NCBI GenBank assembly: GCA_002869145.1
Contig: PKTM01000006.1
Location: 1-52,028 of the forward strand
Source of the DNA: Denitrovibrio sp.
GTDB lineage: Bacteria > Chrysiogenota > Deferribacteres > Deferribacterales > Geovibrionaceae
Direction: 5' to 3'
DNA: 52,028 nt
Shown here: in pieces, positions 41,901 through 49,652 of the stretch
How the letters are laid out: each line of letters begins with the position of its first letter
Position numbering within the stretch: position 1 is the stretch's first letter
The notes under the pieces: generated by a model
The model's database searches: none
Told to the model about the DNA's origin: nothing
The model's input: the letters and a program-made list of their open reading frames with translations, nothing else
Translations under genes and position numbers: made by a program

Positions 41901-42353
41901 TATGCTGATGGAGAAACTAAAACTTTTGTACTTAATTATGAAGGTTTTGGAAACCTGCATGGCATCCCTGAAACATGTGAAGACGGCGATACAGGCGAAG
42001 CTATCGAGTGTCCTTGGTGGTCAGGCGAAGAGTATGAAGGCTGGGTACGTGTGATTAGTGATTTTGCTATACCAGCAGGCGCACCTGCCAGCTATTTTGA
42101 CCCTAACACTGGCGCAGATGTTGATGTTGTTGTTAAACCTCTCGAAGAAGAGCATTTTATGAGAGCAAATGAGACAACAGCTGCATGTTTAAATAATGGG
42201 CTGTCCATCACCAACTATTCTTCACAGTTCCTGTCTCTGGACGACTGTAAAGATCCTGCTGATTATGGCATGGGCGAAATCCCCTATGACGAGATGAAAG
42301 CTGATGGCGGAAATGGTATTGAACCGTCTGTAATTGCAGGCGAAATTCAGTAG
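38961..42353 (+). CDS. Large secreted lipoprotein with Gly-Asp-Thr tandem repeats
   Basis: A 1130-residue exported lipoprotein (lipobox VLTGC, then GGGSSSSSSS). Residues about 35-200 are helical. Residues 202-260 are seven 8-residue repeats (GDTTGDDT to GGTTGGDT). The remaining 870 residues are acidic, rich in Trp, Tyr and paired Cys, and beta-rich, with no family I recognise. It is probably on the cell surface or outer membrane. Ribosome site GGAGG. It stands as a single-gene unit with a terminator at 42379. Stop is TAG. A substrate-binding or adhesive role is a guess only. Confidence 0.75.
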   Translation: MKSIRLLTAALLVSIVMVLTGCGGGSSSSSSSVLDAETSADIDAAYTVLDSAKRASLTTLLSNTNDVDVQNAMTATKEARAGGLTTADISSARLDSIADTLDISTHTSVQARLNPYSNGSAKYLLYASLVNRLVTLRVNNPTVFQAYSTLVETIDDEELDAVVVVIERVEEVGFAEFDSVVDKEDLDKIVANVEQTSGESDGDTTGDDTGDTTGDDTGDTTGDNTGGTTGGDTGGTTGGDTGGTTGGDTGGTTGDNTGDTAAAVISTEVAEGLGGDGTEIVSQGSTTVEALDIASRVSVVDSTEEAGRIGSHSFARAMARVISDSDIDNWADEVDFNQDKTQVWVNDRSSESFGIINEILCSIAQTKYDAMVNAGPYIAQIDINLCEQNSAEGKQAKKSGEGSDNVTVPEYEYWVVKSVRADDNSAQVLYAWIPNEEEYGEGIYKESVIMARMVIYGDVDEYPPYGLFTMNFKQVPYIDGTKQIDPAAITTFEGTMKSFVNTDGENLIAFSLESSMDMPNEILDHFNIESSDEAIEMSEYVIMATSADGSAGRGATYMAESFPNMWDNSVTTLTMEEKSEIYNIAFNDAYFLREDVESETQACYERNSPKKNVYRYGLYDENGARVNLRSGLSIGFMNGEELYTGWAGFWGIHFDGFGNEEITALDGQVVNKFNWADYELDNTEAYTVQVYPGKLRKITRDVTTLSKVKNIQFSYWDYNTGNEYRIEWDGTGFLKSALRDPSNWTWDESEFEGVTEYLDVSQMQWPEIYVWSEALNGSVKFDLNGTSTNPEATPQCTAPNWDTVYTYNCTEALDGEVTVVIYKESVVMPGSAAADAAGALSFICYENCPDPNPADPNKPYFDTYSWDETTYEETWTPVTYTFDTTEMALQYGGVNVTVPAEMENGNIWSGALMQPGDQALLTCPWDDQKTCAWMAESRLDSFYRWESGSDTWNKLIALVNNGTGLVEDFEQPLSVEYEHTYADGETKTFVLNYEGFGNLHGIPETCEDGDTGEAIECPWWSGEEYEGWVRVISDFAIPAGAPASYFDPNTGADVDVVVKPLEEEHFMRANETTAACLNNGLSITNYSSQFLSLDDCKDPADYGMGEIPYDEMKADGGNGIEPSVIAGEIQ
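39564..39740 (+). repeat. 24-bp tandem repeat, about seven copies
   Basis: Unit of the type GGYGACACWGGYGRMACAAC, encoding the 8-residue GDTTGDDT/GGTTGGDT repeat. Copies 4-6 are nearly identical at the DNA level, a sign of recent slippage. Confidence 0.85.
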
Positions 42354-42378
42354 AATCGAAAATAACTGATATTTATCT

Positions 42379-42404
42379 AAGCCCCGCCTTTTTTGGCGGG
42401 GCTT
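42379..42404 (+). terminator. Lipoprotein gene terminator
   Basis: Stem AAGCCCCGCC (42379-42388) with GGCGGGGCTT (42395-42404), six-T loop, followed by ATAATTTTG. Confidence 0.75.
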
Positions 42405-42513
42405 ATAATTTTGTTTCGTAAAAGCAGAATAATTACCGCCATATGCAAATGTTTTATTTCACAAAAAAGTTTTTTCCGGTTAATATAACACTAATATACA
42501 GCCAAGGTGTTTA

Positions 42514-43290
42514 ATGAATAAAAAAGCAGGGTTTGCATTTAAGGTCAATTCGGAGATTACTTCTCTCTTTTCTCAGTACGGAAGGCTGAAGGCATACAAA
42601 GAGGGGACTGAGATAGTTAAGCAGGGTGACTACTCCAATTATGTTTATATAATACTTGCTGGTGATGCAGAGGTTATCCGTATAGACAGGTTTGGCAATG
42701 AGAATTCACTTGCCGTCATGAGTGTAGGCGATATCGTTGGGGAGATGGGTGCTTTTCTTAACAACAAACGCTCTGCAACTGTGAAAGCGAAAACAGTGGT
42801 GAAAGCCATAGAGTGCCCTAACCAGATGTTTATCCGAGGCCTTTTTTCCACTCACGAACTTACTTACCGCATCATGAAAAACTTTGCAGACAGGATTAAC
42901 ACACTCAACGGACAGGTGGCAAACCACGTACAGGCAAGGATAATGCTTGTTCTGGACAGGTTTATCAGTGAAAAGATAGTAGAAGATAAAACCGTACAGG
43001 ATATAGAGCTCGATCTTGAAGAGGTAACCACACAGACACGTCTGGAAAACCATAAGATAGTGGAGGGTCTTTATAATTTTAAAGCTCTGAAAGCTATAAC
43101 CAAACTTGTTTTTCCCGCAGAGATAAACATTACAGAAGTAGTGGTGGAAGGTCAGAATGTGGGTGATGAAACTGGCGAGGAAGACGAAGACAAGGTAGTA
43201 GAAGTTGAACAGGCATCATCTGGCAAGGTGGTTCTGCAGATAGATTTAGGCAGGTATAAAGACACTATCCGGCGTATCTCGTATTTCTAA
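42514..43290 (+). CDS. Crp-like cyclic nucleotide-binding domain protein
   Basis: A 258-residue protein. Residues about 20-140 are a cNMP-binding barrel (GTEIVKQGDYSNYVYIILAGDAEV, SVGDIVGEMGAFLNNKRSATVKA). Residues about 150-205 look like a winged helix with weak consensus (DLEEVTTQTRLENHKIVEGLYNFKAL). The carboxy end is a long acidic extension (GDETGEEDEDKVVEVEQ) not found in usual Crp/Fnr proteins. It may be a transcription factor or a cNMP sensor using another output. No cysteines for a metal cluster are present in the usual Fnr positions. Confidence 0.75.
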   Translation: MNKKAGFAFKVNSEITSLFSQYGRLKAYKEGTEIVKQGDYSNYVYIILAGDAEVIRIDRFGNENSLAVMSVGDIVGEMGAFLNNKRSATVKAKTVVKAIECPNQMFIRGLFSTHELTYRIMKNFADRINTLNGQVANHVQARIMLVLDRFISEKIVEDKTVQDIELDLEEVTTQTRLENHKIVEGLYNFKALKAITKLVFPAEINITEVVVEGQNVGDETGEEDEDKVVEVEQASSGKVVLQIDLGRYKDTIRRISYF

Positions 43291-43371
43291 TTTCCATATA
43301 CAGTTTGCTTCAAAAACCAAACGAATAACTTACCATTAACCCTGACAGTCTCCCTGTGCCTTTTGTTTTGT

Positions 43372-43400
43372 TTGACAAAATACCTTATATATTCTAGTTT
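43372..43400 (+). promoter_or_regulatory. Possible promoter of the T-loop modification operon
   Basis: A perfect TTGACA (43372-43377), 17 bp, TAGTTT (43395-43400), 30 bp before the start at 43430. The -10 match is weak. Confidence 0.35.
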
Positions 43401-43429
43401 TGCATTCCAAGTTTAGTGAGAGTAAATAC

Positions 43430-43621
43430 ATGATCATAGTCAATATGCCTGACGGCAAACAGATAGAAACTAAAAAAAGACGCATCAAAGATATTCTCAA
43501 AGAACTTCATCTTAATGAAAATGCTGTGCTTGTTGCCAGGGGAGAAGATTTGTTAACCCCTGATATTTCATTGGAAAAAGAAGATGAGATTACCATTATC
43601 TCAGTGGTGAGCGGCGGATGA
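43430..43621 (+). CDS. Ubiquitin-like sulfur carrier protein (TtuB/MoaD/ThiS family)
   Basis: A 63-residue beta-grasp protein starting MIIVNMPDGKQIETKKRRIK and ending in VVSGG. The terminal Gly-Gly is the thiocarboxylation site of ThiS, MoaD and TtuB carriers. The gene overlaps the TtuA-like gene (ATGA), which strongly suggests it delivers sulfur for tRNA thiolation and so corresponds to TtuB. A typical activating E1 (TtuC) is not next door; the ThiF-like protein at 3864 is a possible partner but lacks usual catalytic residues. Confidence 0.78.
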   Translation: MIIVNMPDGKQIETKKRRIKDILKELHLNENAVLVARGEDLLTPDISLEKEDEITIISVVSGG

Positions 43622-44511
43622 AGTGCAGGAAATGCGGTGAGAGAGCCCTTGTAACTTTGCGAAGACACAATGCCTCTTTTTGTAAAGAGCACTTCAACGA
43701 GTTCTTCCGCAGACAGGTAGAAAAAGGTATCAAAGACTATAAGATGTTCGACTGGTCAGATAAGATAATGGTCTGCATATCCGGTGGAAAAGATTCTCTT
43801 GTTCTTTGGTATCTGCTGAACGATATGGGTTTTGATACAACTGGTATGTATATCAATCTGGGGATAGGGGAGTATTCGCAAAAATCTTTGGAAAAAGTGA
43901 ACAACTTCGCTGAAAAACATAACCTGAAATCCATCATTGTGAACCTTGATGAGCTTGGACACCCGATACCCCTTCTGGAATCAAAAGTGAAAAGACAGGT
44001 CTGTGCCATTTGCGGGACAGCGAAAAGATATTATTTCAACAAGACCGCCTATGAGGGGAAATTTGACGTAGTTGCCACAGGGCACAACCTTGACGATGAA
44101 ACAGCAAGACTGCTTGGAAATGTTTTAAAATGGGATCCGGCATATCTATCCAAGATGGATCCGAACCTGCCGGAAGACGGCGAGTTTATAAAAAGAAAAG
44201 TCAAACCGCTGGTAAGGCTTACAGAGCTTGAGGTCGGCGCATTTGCCTTTATGAACGGCATAGACTATATAAAAGATGAGTGTCCAAAAGCAGTGGGTGC
44301 TACATCTATGCTATATAAAAACGCTCTGAATAACCTTGAGAGTGAAATGCCCGGAACCAAACATTATTTTTACAATGAATTTTTCCGCAGTGCGGCAGAT
44401 AAGTTTAAAATGGAAGAAGTAAATACAGAAATGCATACCTGCGCAGTCTGCGGACTGGAGAGCTTTAATGAAGTTTGCTCATTTTGCAGAATGCTGGAGA
44501 AACTTAAATGA
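43618..44511 (+). CDS. ttuA: TtuA-like tRNA 2-thiolation enzyme (PP-loop ATPase with FeS cluster)
   Basis: A 297-residue member of the TtuA/Ncs6-like family. An amino zinc finger uses C3, C6, C22 and H25. The PP-loop SGGKDS is at 55-60. C129, C132 and C222 match the cysteines that bind the [4Fe-4S] cluster in Thermus TtuA. A carboxy zinc finger uses C275, C278, C287 and C290. TtuA adenylates U54 of the tRNA T-loop and inserts sulfur from TtuB, giving 2-thio-ribothymidine. It is translationally coupled to the carrier gene and to the next methyltransferase gene. Confidence 0.85.
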   Translation: MKCRKCGERALVTLRRHNASFCKEHFNEFFRRQVEKGIKDYKMFDWSDKIMVCISGGKDSLVLWYLLNDMGFDTTGMYINLGIGEYSQKSLEKVNNFAEKHNLKSIIVNLDELGHPIPLLESKVKRQVCAICGTAKRYYFNKTAYEGKFDVVATGHNLDDETARLLGNVLKWDPAYLSKMDPNLPEDGEFIKRKVKPLVRLTELEVGAFAFMNGIDYIKDECPKAVGATSMLYKNALNNLESEMPGTKHYFYNEFFRSAADKFKMEEVNTEMHTCAVCGLESFNEVCSFCRMLEKLK

Positions 44512-45371
44512 GTGAATTAGCATACGGAGCTCTCTGCATAGCAGTGGACGAACTGAAAGGTAAAAGACATCTTCTCAGACTGAAAGAGGGGGGCAGGTTT
44601 ACCTCTATGTACGGATATGTAGATCACAGTGCTATTATAGAGGGTGGAGACGGATGTTTTGTCAATGCATCCAAAGGGCCGGGATACAGATTTTTCTATC
44701 CTACTTATTCTGATTACGTTATGAACATTAAAAGAAGAGCTCAGATTATATATCCTAAAGATTCCGCAGCCATACTTATGTGGGGCGACATCAGAGGCGG
44801 TCAGCGTGTGCTTGAATCCGGTATAGGTCAGGGCGCAATGTCTATAGCTCTTCTGCAGGCTATGGGCGGCAAAGGTGAGCTTGTAAGCTATGAGCTTAGA
44901 GAAGAGTTTGCTGTTGATGCGGCTGGCTTTATTCAGGAGTTTTACGGAGAGGCCGAAAACCACAAAGTAGAGATCAGAAGCGTGTACGACGGGATGGACG
45001 GGGTATTCGACCGTATAGTTCTTGATCTGCCAGAGCCTTGGCATGTGGTGAAACATTGCCCCGAAGGGCTCCGCAACGGCGGTATCATCGTTGGTTATCT
45101 GCCGACAATACTTCAGGCTGTGTCGTTTGTGGAACATCTGAAAGAATCAGGGATTTTCGAAGAGATAGAAACTCTTGAGTTTACCAAACGTCCATGGAAG
45201 ATAGACGGAAGATCTGTTCGTCCTGAGATGTGGACATATAACCACAGCGCATTTATTGTTAAAGCACGTAAGGTTACACCAAAACCTGCGGCTGAAGAGA
45301 AGCCGGAAGAGGCTGATGTTGCCGCAGATGAAATTGCCACAGACGAAGTGCCAGATATAACAGAGGCTTAG
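44508..45371 (+). CDS. trmI: tRNA (adenine-58-N1)-methyltransferase
   Basis: A 287-residue enzyme. A small beta-barrel (ALCIAVDELKGKRHLLRL) leads to GPGYRFFYPTYSDYVMNIKRRAQIIYPKDSA, the TrmI-family signature. SAM motif I is VLESGIGQGAMSIALL and the later motif is VLDLPEPW. It methylates A58 of the tRNA T-loop. It overlaps the ttuA-like gene by four bases. In Thermus m1A58 promotes thiolation of U54, so an operon of both is meaningful. The tail (after about 255) is an acidic Ala/Glu/Pro extension. Its stop overlaps the convergent pilin gene by four bases. Confidence 0.9.
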   Translation: MSELAYGALCIAVDELKGKRHLLRLKEGGRFTSMYGYVDHSAIIEGGDGCFVNASKGPGYRFFYPTYSDYVMNIKRRAQIIYPKDSAAILMWGDIRGGQRVLESGIGQGAMSIALLQAMGGKGELVSYELREEFAVDAAGFIQEFYGEAENHKVEIRSVYDGMDGVFDRIVLDLPEPWHVVKHCPEGLRNGGIIVGYLPTILQAVSFVEHLKESGIFEEIETLEFTKRPWKIDGRSVRPEMWTYNHSAFIVKARKVTPKPAAEEKPEEADVAADEIATDEVPDITEA

Positions 45372-47539
45372 TAAGCTATACTCTGGATGGCGTAATTATA
45401 ATAATCCAGACTTGTTCCTGTGCCAAGGTTGCTGAAAGTGAATCCCGGTCTGACGAAGTCCAGTGAACCTGATGGTATTTCATAGCAGTCGTATACAAGC
45501 GGATCACCGAAAGCGATAGCACCGCTTGTCAGCATGTAGCCAGTACTGGTGTCACGCATCAGAGAGTCTGAAGCGACCTCGTCTTCGAGCCACACATAAA
45601 CACAAACGTTATTTCCTGCGCTTCCTGTGCAAGTGTTTCCGCCGGAATCACATCCTGAATAAGCTTCTATCCGCACGCTTTTCCTCCCTGACATTACACT
45701 TGAATCATTATAACAACCGCTTATAGTTGTAAAAGATTGGCAGAAATCATTTGGTGAGCTGTTATGAACATTATAAGCATAGTTGTCTTTGTTGGAAACT
45801 ATCGCAATATGGTCGTTGCTTGAACCACCTCCGCTGTGGTCATTCTTTTGTGAGCTTGTTCTGGGGTCAAATTCAACAGCGAAACCGCTTCCATATATTG
45901 CGTTTGAAGAAGGACCTGCCGGGTCTGCATATGAGTATCCTATACCATTTCCTGTATCTCCGCAGTCATCCTCTGAGCTTACATATGCTGATTCTTGTGC
46001 AGTGCCGTCATCCCCGACAGGCGGTCTTACGTTTTTGATAAGACCATATGTAAAACCTTCAAACAGATTACTTGTATTCGTCTCAAACTCAAAATAGGAT
46101 AAGATGTATCTGTTTTTAAAAGCTATGCCACCCTTGCCTGAGTACCATACACAAGCAGCGCCGTTGCTATTACCGGTAGAGCTTATTTCTATATGATCAG
46201 GATTAGATGTGTCTAGGGAAACAAGCCCAGAATTATAGTCTGTCCCAACTTGCCCATCTTCTTGTGTATTAGTGCTTAAGTCGATATTTGCAGTGATAAA
46301 GCCCCCGGGTTCTCCGCTTCCAAAGTCTGGCACGGTTGTTGTAGGGTCATCCGGGTCGTCAGGGGTTCCGTCACCATTCGTGTCAACGCATCCGGTATCA
46401 TTTACAGTAGAACCGCTTGGAGTGTTCGGGCATAGATCGTCGTCATCAGAAACGCCATCTCCATCACTGTCATTTGAAGCAGGACACCCGTCAGCGTCTA
46501 CAGTTGTTCCTGCAGGTGTTCCCGAGCACAAGTCTTCATTATCATAAACGCCGTCACCGTCAGTGTCTGGGCAACCGACAGAATTAACAGTTGAACCACC
46601 AGGGGTGTTTGCACACAAATCCTTACTGTTGCGAACATTGTCACCATCGTCATCAGCCATATTCAGAACCAGTTCATATTCCTGAGCCACACTGAAAGAG
46701 TAGTCTTTATATACGGTAAAACCATCTGGTAAATCGCGAAGGTAGACTCTGAGTTTTGATGTTGCAGGAATGCTAGTAGTCAAATCAGATGGAGATGAAA
46801 TTATAAGGTTAGTAGTGTTTGCAAAGTCAGCAGCATCGTTTGTGCCGTCTGTGCATTCGCCGCTGTCCATAATGTTTATACTCGCATATTCCAGTTCAGA
46901 GCGGATGTTGGAATCTGAGGACTCTACGCACCACTCATATGTTCCAGTACCGCCTAAAGGGTGTAAGTTGAAGTTATATGTGCTTTCAACATATGCCTGC
47001 GGCAGTTTATCTTCTATGATGCTCATAGACGAACCTTCGCAGCCTGCATACCTCTTCAGAGAATCAAGTGTGAGCCAGCCTGTTATGTCGTCATTGTCAG
47101 CGTTACTTTCGTTCAGCAATATATTACTTGTATTTGAATCGTCTATATCTTTGGTTGTGTTGACTGAGTTGCTGGAGATGAAAACAGCTACATTATTTAC
47201 TGTACCTGTTGATGCATTAACACTCATGTCAGTTTTGGATGCACTGCAGATAGATTCTGTTGATGTCAGATTTGGGGCGGGTACATAGTTTATCTCTGTT
47301 TTGAAAGAGTCATTTGATGGGCTGAGTATGGTTGTCCAGTTTGAAGTTGAGGGTATACTTTTTGACAGGGCAGAGTATTCGCCAACCTGTTGAAGCAGTG
47401 ACTGCACCTGATTCCTGCTGCTGGTGAATTTGCTGGAGTCCATTGCGCTGTATATCATGCGCACACCACCAACGCTTATAACACCTATGATAATCATTAC
47501 TATAGCAAGCTCTACAAGTGTGAAGCCACTTCTGTTCAT
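45368..47539 (-). CDS. Giant prepilin-like protein with thrombospondin-3 repeats and lectin-like domain
   Basis: A 723-residue protein. The class III prepilin signal is MNRSGFTLVELAIVMIIIG: cleavage after Gly5, methylated Phe6, Glu at +5. About 20-200 is a pilin-like region with WLTLDSLKRYAGC. About 300-400 has thrombospondin type-3 calcium motifs (DDDGDNVRNSKDLC, DTDGDGVYDNEDLC, DSDGDGVSDDDDLC). About 405-720 resembles an L-type lectin/concanavalin fold (FKNRYILSYFEFET, GFAVEFDPRTSS). It is likely a minor pilin or pseudopilin carrying an adhesin at the tip of a type IV pilus. It diverges from a paralogue at 47829. Start has GAGGAT. Confidence 0.82.
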   Translation of the reverse strand: MNRSGFTLVELAIVMIIIGVISVGGVRMIYSAMDSSKFTSSRNQVQSLLQQVGEYSALSKSIPSTSNWTTILSPSNDSFKTEINYVPAPNLTSTESICSASKTDMSVNASTGTVNNVAVFISSNSVNTTKDIDDSNTSNILLNESNADNDDITGWLTLDSLKRYAGCEGSSMSIIEDKLPQAYVESTYNFNLHPLGGTGTYEWCVESSDSNIRSELEYASINIMDSGECTDGTNDAADFANTTNLIISSPSDLTTSIPATSKLRVYLRDLPDGFTVYKDYSFSVAQEYELVLNMADDDGDNVRNSKDLCANTPGGSTVNSVGCPDTDGDGVYDNEDLCSGTPAGTTVDADGCPASNDSDGDGVSDDDDLCPNTPSGSTVNDTGCVDTNGDGTPDDPDDPTTTVPDFGSGEPGGFITANIDLSTNTQEDGQVGTDYNSGLVSLDTSNPDHIEISSTGNSNGAACVWYSGKGGIAFKNRYILSYFEFETNTSNLFEGFTYGLIKNVRPPVGDDGTAQESAYVSSEDDCGDTGNGIGYSYADPAGPSSNAIYGSGFAVEFDPRTSSQKNDHSGGGSSNDHIAIVSNKDNYAYNVHNSSPNDFCQSFTTISGCYNDSSVMSGRKSVRIEAYSGCDSGGNTCTGSAGNNVCVYVWLEDEVASDSLMRDTSTGYMLTSGAIAFGDPLVYDCYEIPSGSLDFVRPGFTFSNLGTGTSLDYYNYAIQSIAY

Positions 47540-47737
47540 GGAATCCTCAATATCTTAAATTTGTCATCCTGAGCTCCTTACGCCAAAGCTTCGTTTTGCC
47601 TCAGAGTGACAAGTGTGTCATTTAATATCTTCTAGCTAATCTTACCAGATTTATTATCTTAACATAAGAGTTTTACACTTTTTTATAAAACTAAAATAAG
47701 GTAAAATGTAAATATATTGTTGTTAATTTCGCTTAAT

Positions 47738-47800
47738 CCCTCCTAAGGAGGGTTGGGGTGGATTTTTTAAATCCCCCTTAGTCCCCCTTTGCAAAGGGGG
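47738..47800. repeat. Palindromic repeat pair (CCCTCC and CCCCC families)
   Basis: CCCTCC-taa-GGAGGG (47738-47752) and CCCCCTTT-gc-AAAGGGGG (47783-47800), separated by GTTGGGGTGG and ATCCCC sequences. It is a second copy of the type at 33519-33560. It lies 28 bp before the second prepilin gene and within the 289-bp divergent pilin promoter region; the rest of that region shows no other feature. Confidence 0.65.
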
Positions 47801-47828
47801 AGAAAATAGTGACGTAAAGCAGGTATTT

Positions 47829-48842
47829 ATGAATAGAAAGGGTTTTTCACTTGTAGAGATGGCTGTTGTGCTTATCATCTTCGGGCTGGTATTAGCGTCA
47901 GCGTCCTCTATACTCACTTTATTTGTTAATAAAGGGGGGGCGGAACGCACACGCAAAATGATGGAATCCAACAAAAGCGCACTTTTCAGCATAGCAGGCT
48001 CAGAGCAGTATCCGTATCTGATGGAGACTGCCACTGATAGTATGACAGCAAGTGACCAAAATGCTGAGCTAAAGGATTTGTCATATCCACAAGATGCATA
48101 CGGCAGAGATTTTTTACTAATACTTGATAGTGCCTTAGGTTACACAGATGCAAAAGACCAGCTTGACTACAGCCCAATATGCGTATCAGCAACTACAAAC
48201 AACAAAGTAGTCATATGCGGAGATTCTACTTGCGATGAAACAGATACTGCTACAAACACAATTGTTGATAATGCAGCTTTTGTTTTGATCAGCGGATCTG
48301 TAAATAAAAATATCCAGACCAATGTTGCTTCTAATTTTATAAAGATTTACCAGCAAGGTACAGATGCCGTAGACGACTATGCTACAGATATGGACAGGGC
48401 TGAGAAATATGATGACATCGTAGACTGGGTAACTTTGCCTGAACTGCGGTCTAAGGCTGGCTGTGATCCTAACAGGCTAGACCTGCTTGATTCATCAATG
48501 CCTGTTATTCAGGCGGGAGAGCCGTACAATTTTGACATATATCCAACAGGCGGAATACCATATGTAGATGGTACTGTTGCTACTGAGGAAGAATACCTTA
48601 TCGAGCTTGATGAAGATGATGATATACTTCTGACAAATGTTTTGATAAAAGTCATCGATGGAGACGGTGTTGGAGAAACAGATTTGCTTGCTGATGCAGA
48701 TAGCGGCACAGGAACACATTTGCAGTTCTATGGAAACGCCTCTTCTACAGTGGCAAAATCTTCATATAGGGTTATAATAAAAGTAACGGATGATGCTGGA
48801 AATAACATAACAAGGACGTTATACATAAAAAGACAGGACTAG
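47829..48842 (+). CDS. Prepilin-like protein, paralogue of the lectin-bearing prepilin
   Basis: A 337-residue protein with signal MNRKGFSLVEMAVVLIIFG (cleavage after Gly5, Glu at +5). The middle has WVTLPELRSKAGC and PYNFDIYPTGG, matching WLTLDSLKRYAGC and YNFNLHPLGG in the divergent gene. The carboxy third is a beta-rich domain (EYLIELDEDDDILLTNV, SYRVIIKVTDDAGN) like a cadherin/Ig-like fold. It is probably a minor pilin. It is followed 3 bp later by a flagellin-like gene in the same direction. Confidence 0.8.
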   Translation: MNRKGFSLVEMAVVLIIFGLVLASASSILTLFVNKGGAERTRKMMESNKSALFSIAGSEQYPYLMETATDSMTASDQNAELKDLSYPQDAYGRDFLLILDSALGYTDAKDQLDYSPICVSATTNNKVVICGDSTCDETDTATNTIVDNAAFVLISGSVNKNIQTNVASNFIKIYQQGTDAVDDYATDMDRAEKYDDIVDWVTLPELRSKAGCDPNRLDLLDSSMPVIQAGEPYNFDIYPTGGIPYVDGTVATEEEYLIELDEDDDILLTNVLIKVIDGDGVGETDLLADADSGTGTHLQFYGNASSTVAKSSYRVIIKVTDDAGNNITRTLYIKRQD

Positions 48843-48845
48843 CAT

Positions 48846-49565
48846 ATGATAGACAGGATAAATTCTTCTGTTGCTGTCAGTGTTGATAAGGCCACTAAGC
48901 AGGCCGCAGACGCCCTTGAACGTGTCACAAACAGGATCGCAGGTGAACCTGACAATGTTGTTGACCGCAGCGTGTCTGTCCGTCTCACATCGCAGTATAA
49001 CGAAAATTATATTAAAGCTAGGAATGCACAGGATTCTATCAGCTATCACCAAACCAGAGATAGTTCGTTAGGCTCTGTGTCAGGTATGCTTATGCGCCTG
49101 CGCAACCTTGCCGTGCAAATGGGAAGCCCGATACTGAACGATTCGGACAAAAGCCTTATCCAGCGGGAAGCAGATATGATAATGAACGATATCGATTCCT
49201 TCTCTTCCACAGCCAAGTTTAACTACCACAGTGCTATAGGTGATGTGAGTACTTCTTCCCTGGGGATATCAGGTCTGGACATAAGAGGAGACGGCAGTCT
49301 CAATGCAATAGATAAAGCTCTTGAACGCATTAACACAAAAAGAGCTGAAACAGGAGCATCAATATCTGCTCTGGAAGGGCGTATAGATAACCTTGCAAGT
49401 GCTAATTTAAACCTTGCAGAGGCTGTTGAAAACAGAGCAGGGTCTCTCATAGAACGTATTATCCATCTGAACGATGCTGTGACAAGGGCTATGGTGTCTA
49501 TTAAGGCAGCTGATCTTGTCACTGACGTTAACTCTGAAAAAATAAAAAGTCTGCTTGATATTTAG
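48846..49565 (+). CDS. Short flagellin-like protein
   Basis: A 239-residue protein with flagellin-type ends. The amino half has SSLGSVSGMLMRLRNLAVQM and DSDKSLIQREADMIMNDIDSF followed by an FNYH step in place of FNG. The carboxy half has NAIDKALERINTKRAETGASISALEGRIDNL. The variable surface domain is missing, so only D0/D1-like helices remain. It may be a minor flagellin, a hook-associated filament part or another helical filament protein. The close position after a prepilin gene is unusual. No flagellar gene cluster lies here. It appears co-transcribed with the pilin gene. Confidence 0.75.
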   Translation: MIDRINSSVAVSVDKATKQAADALERVTNRIAGEPDNVVDRSVSVRLTSQYNENYIKARNAQDSISYHQTRDSSLGSVSGMLMRLRNLAVQMGSPILNDSDKSLIQREADMIMNDIDSFSSTAKFNYHSAIGDVSTSSLGISGLDIRGDGSLNAIDKALERINTKRAETGASISALEGRIDNLASANLNLAEAVENRAGSLIERIIHLNDAVTRAMVSIKAADLVTDVNSEKIKSLLDI

Positions 49566-49652
49566 CCTCTTAAGCCATTGCAATAATTTTTTTATCACCC
49601 TCAAAACTTAAAAAATGTAGACAAATTATCGTTTTTATTGTCTGATGTGTCT

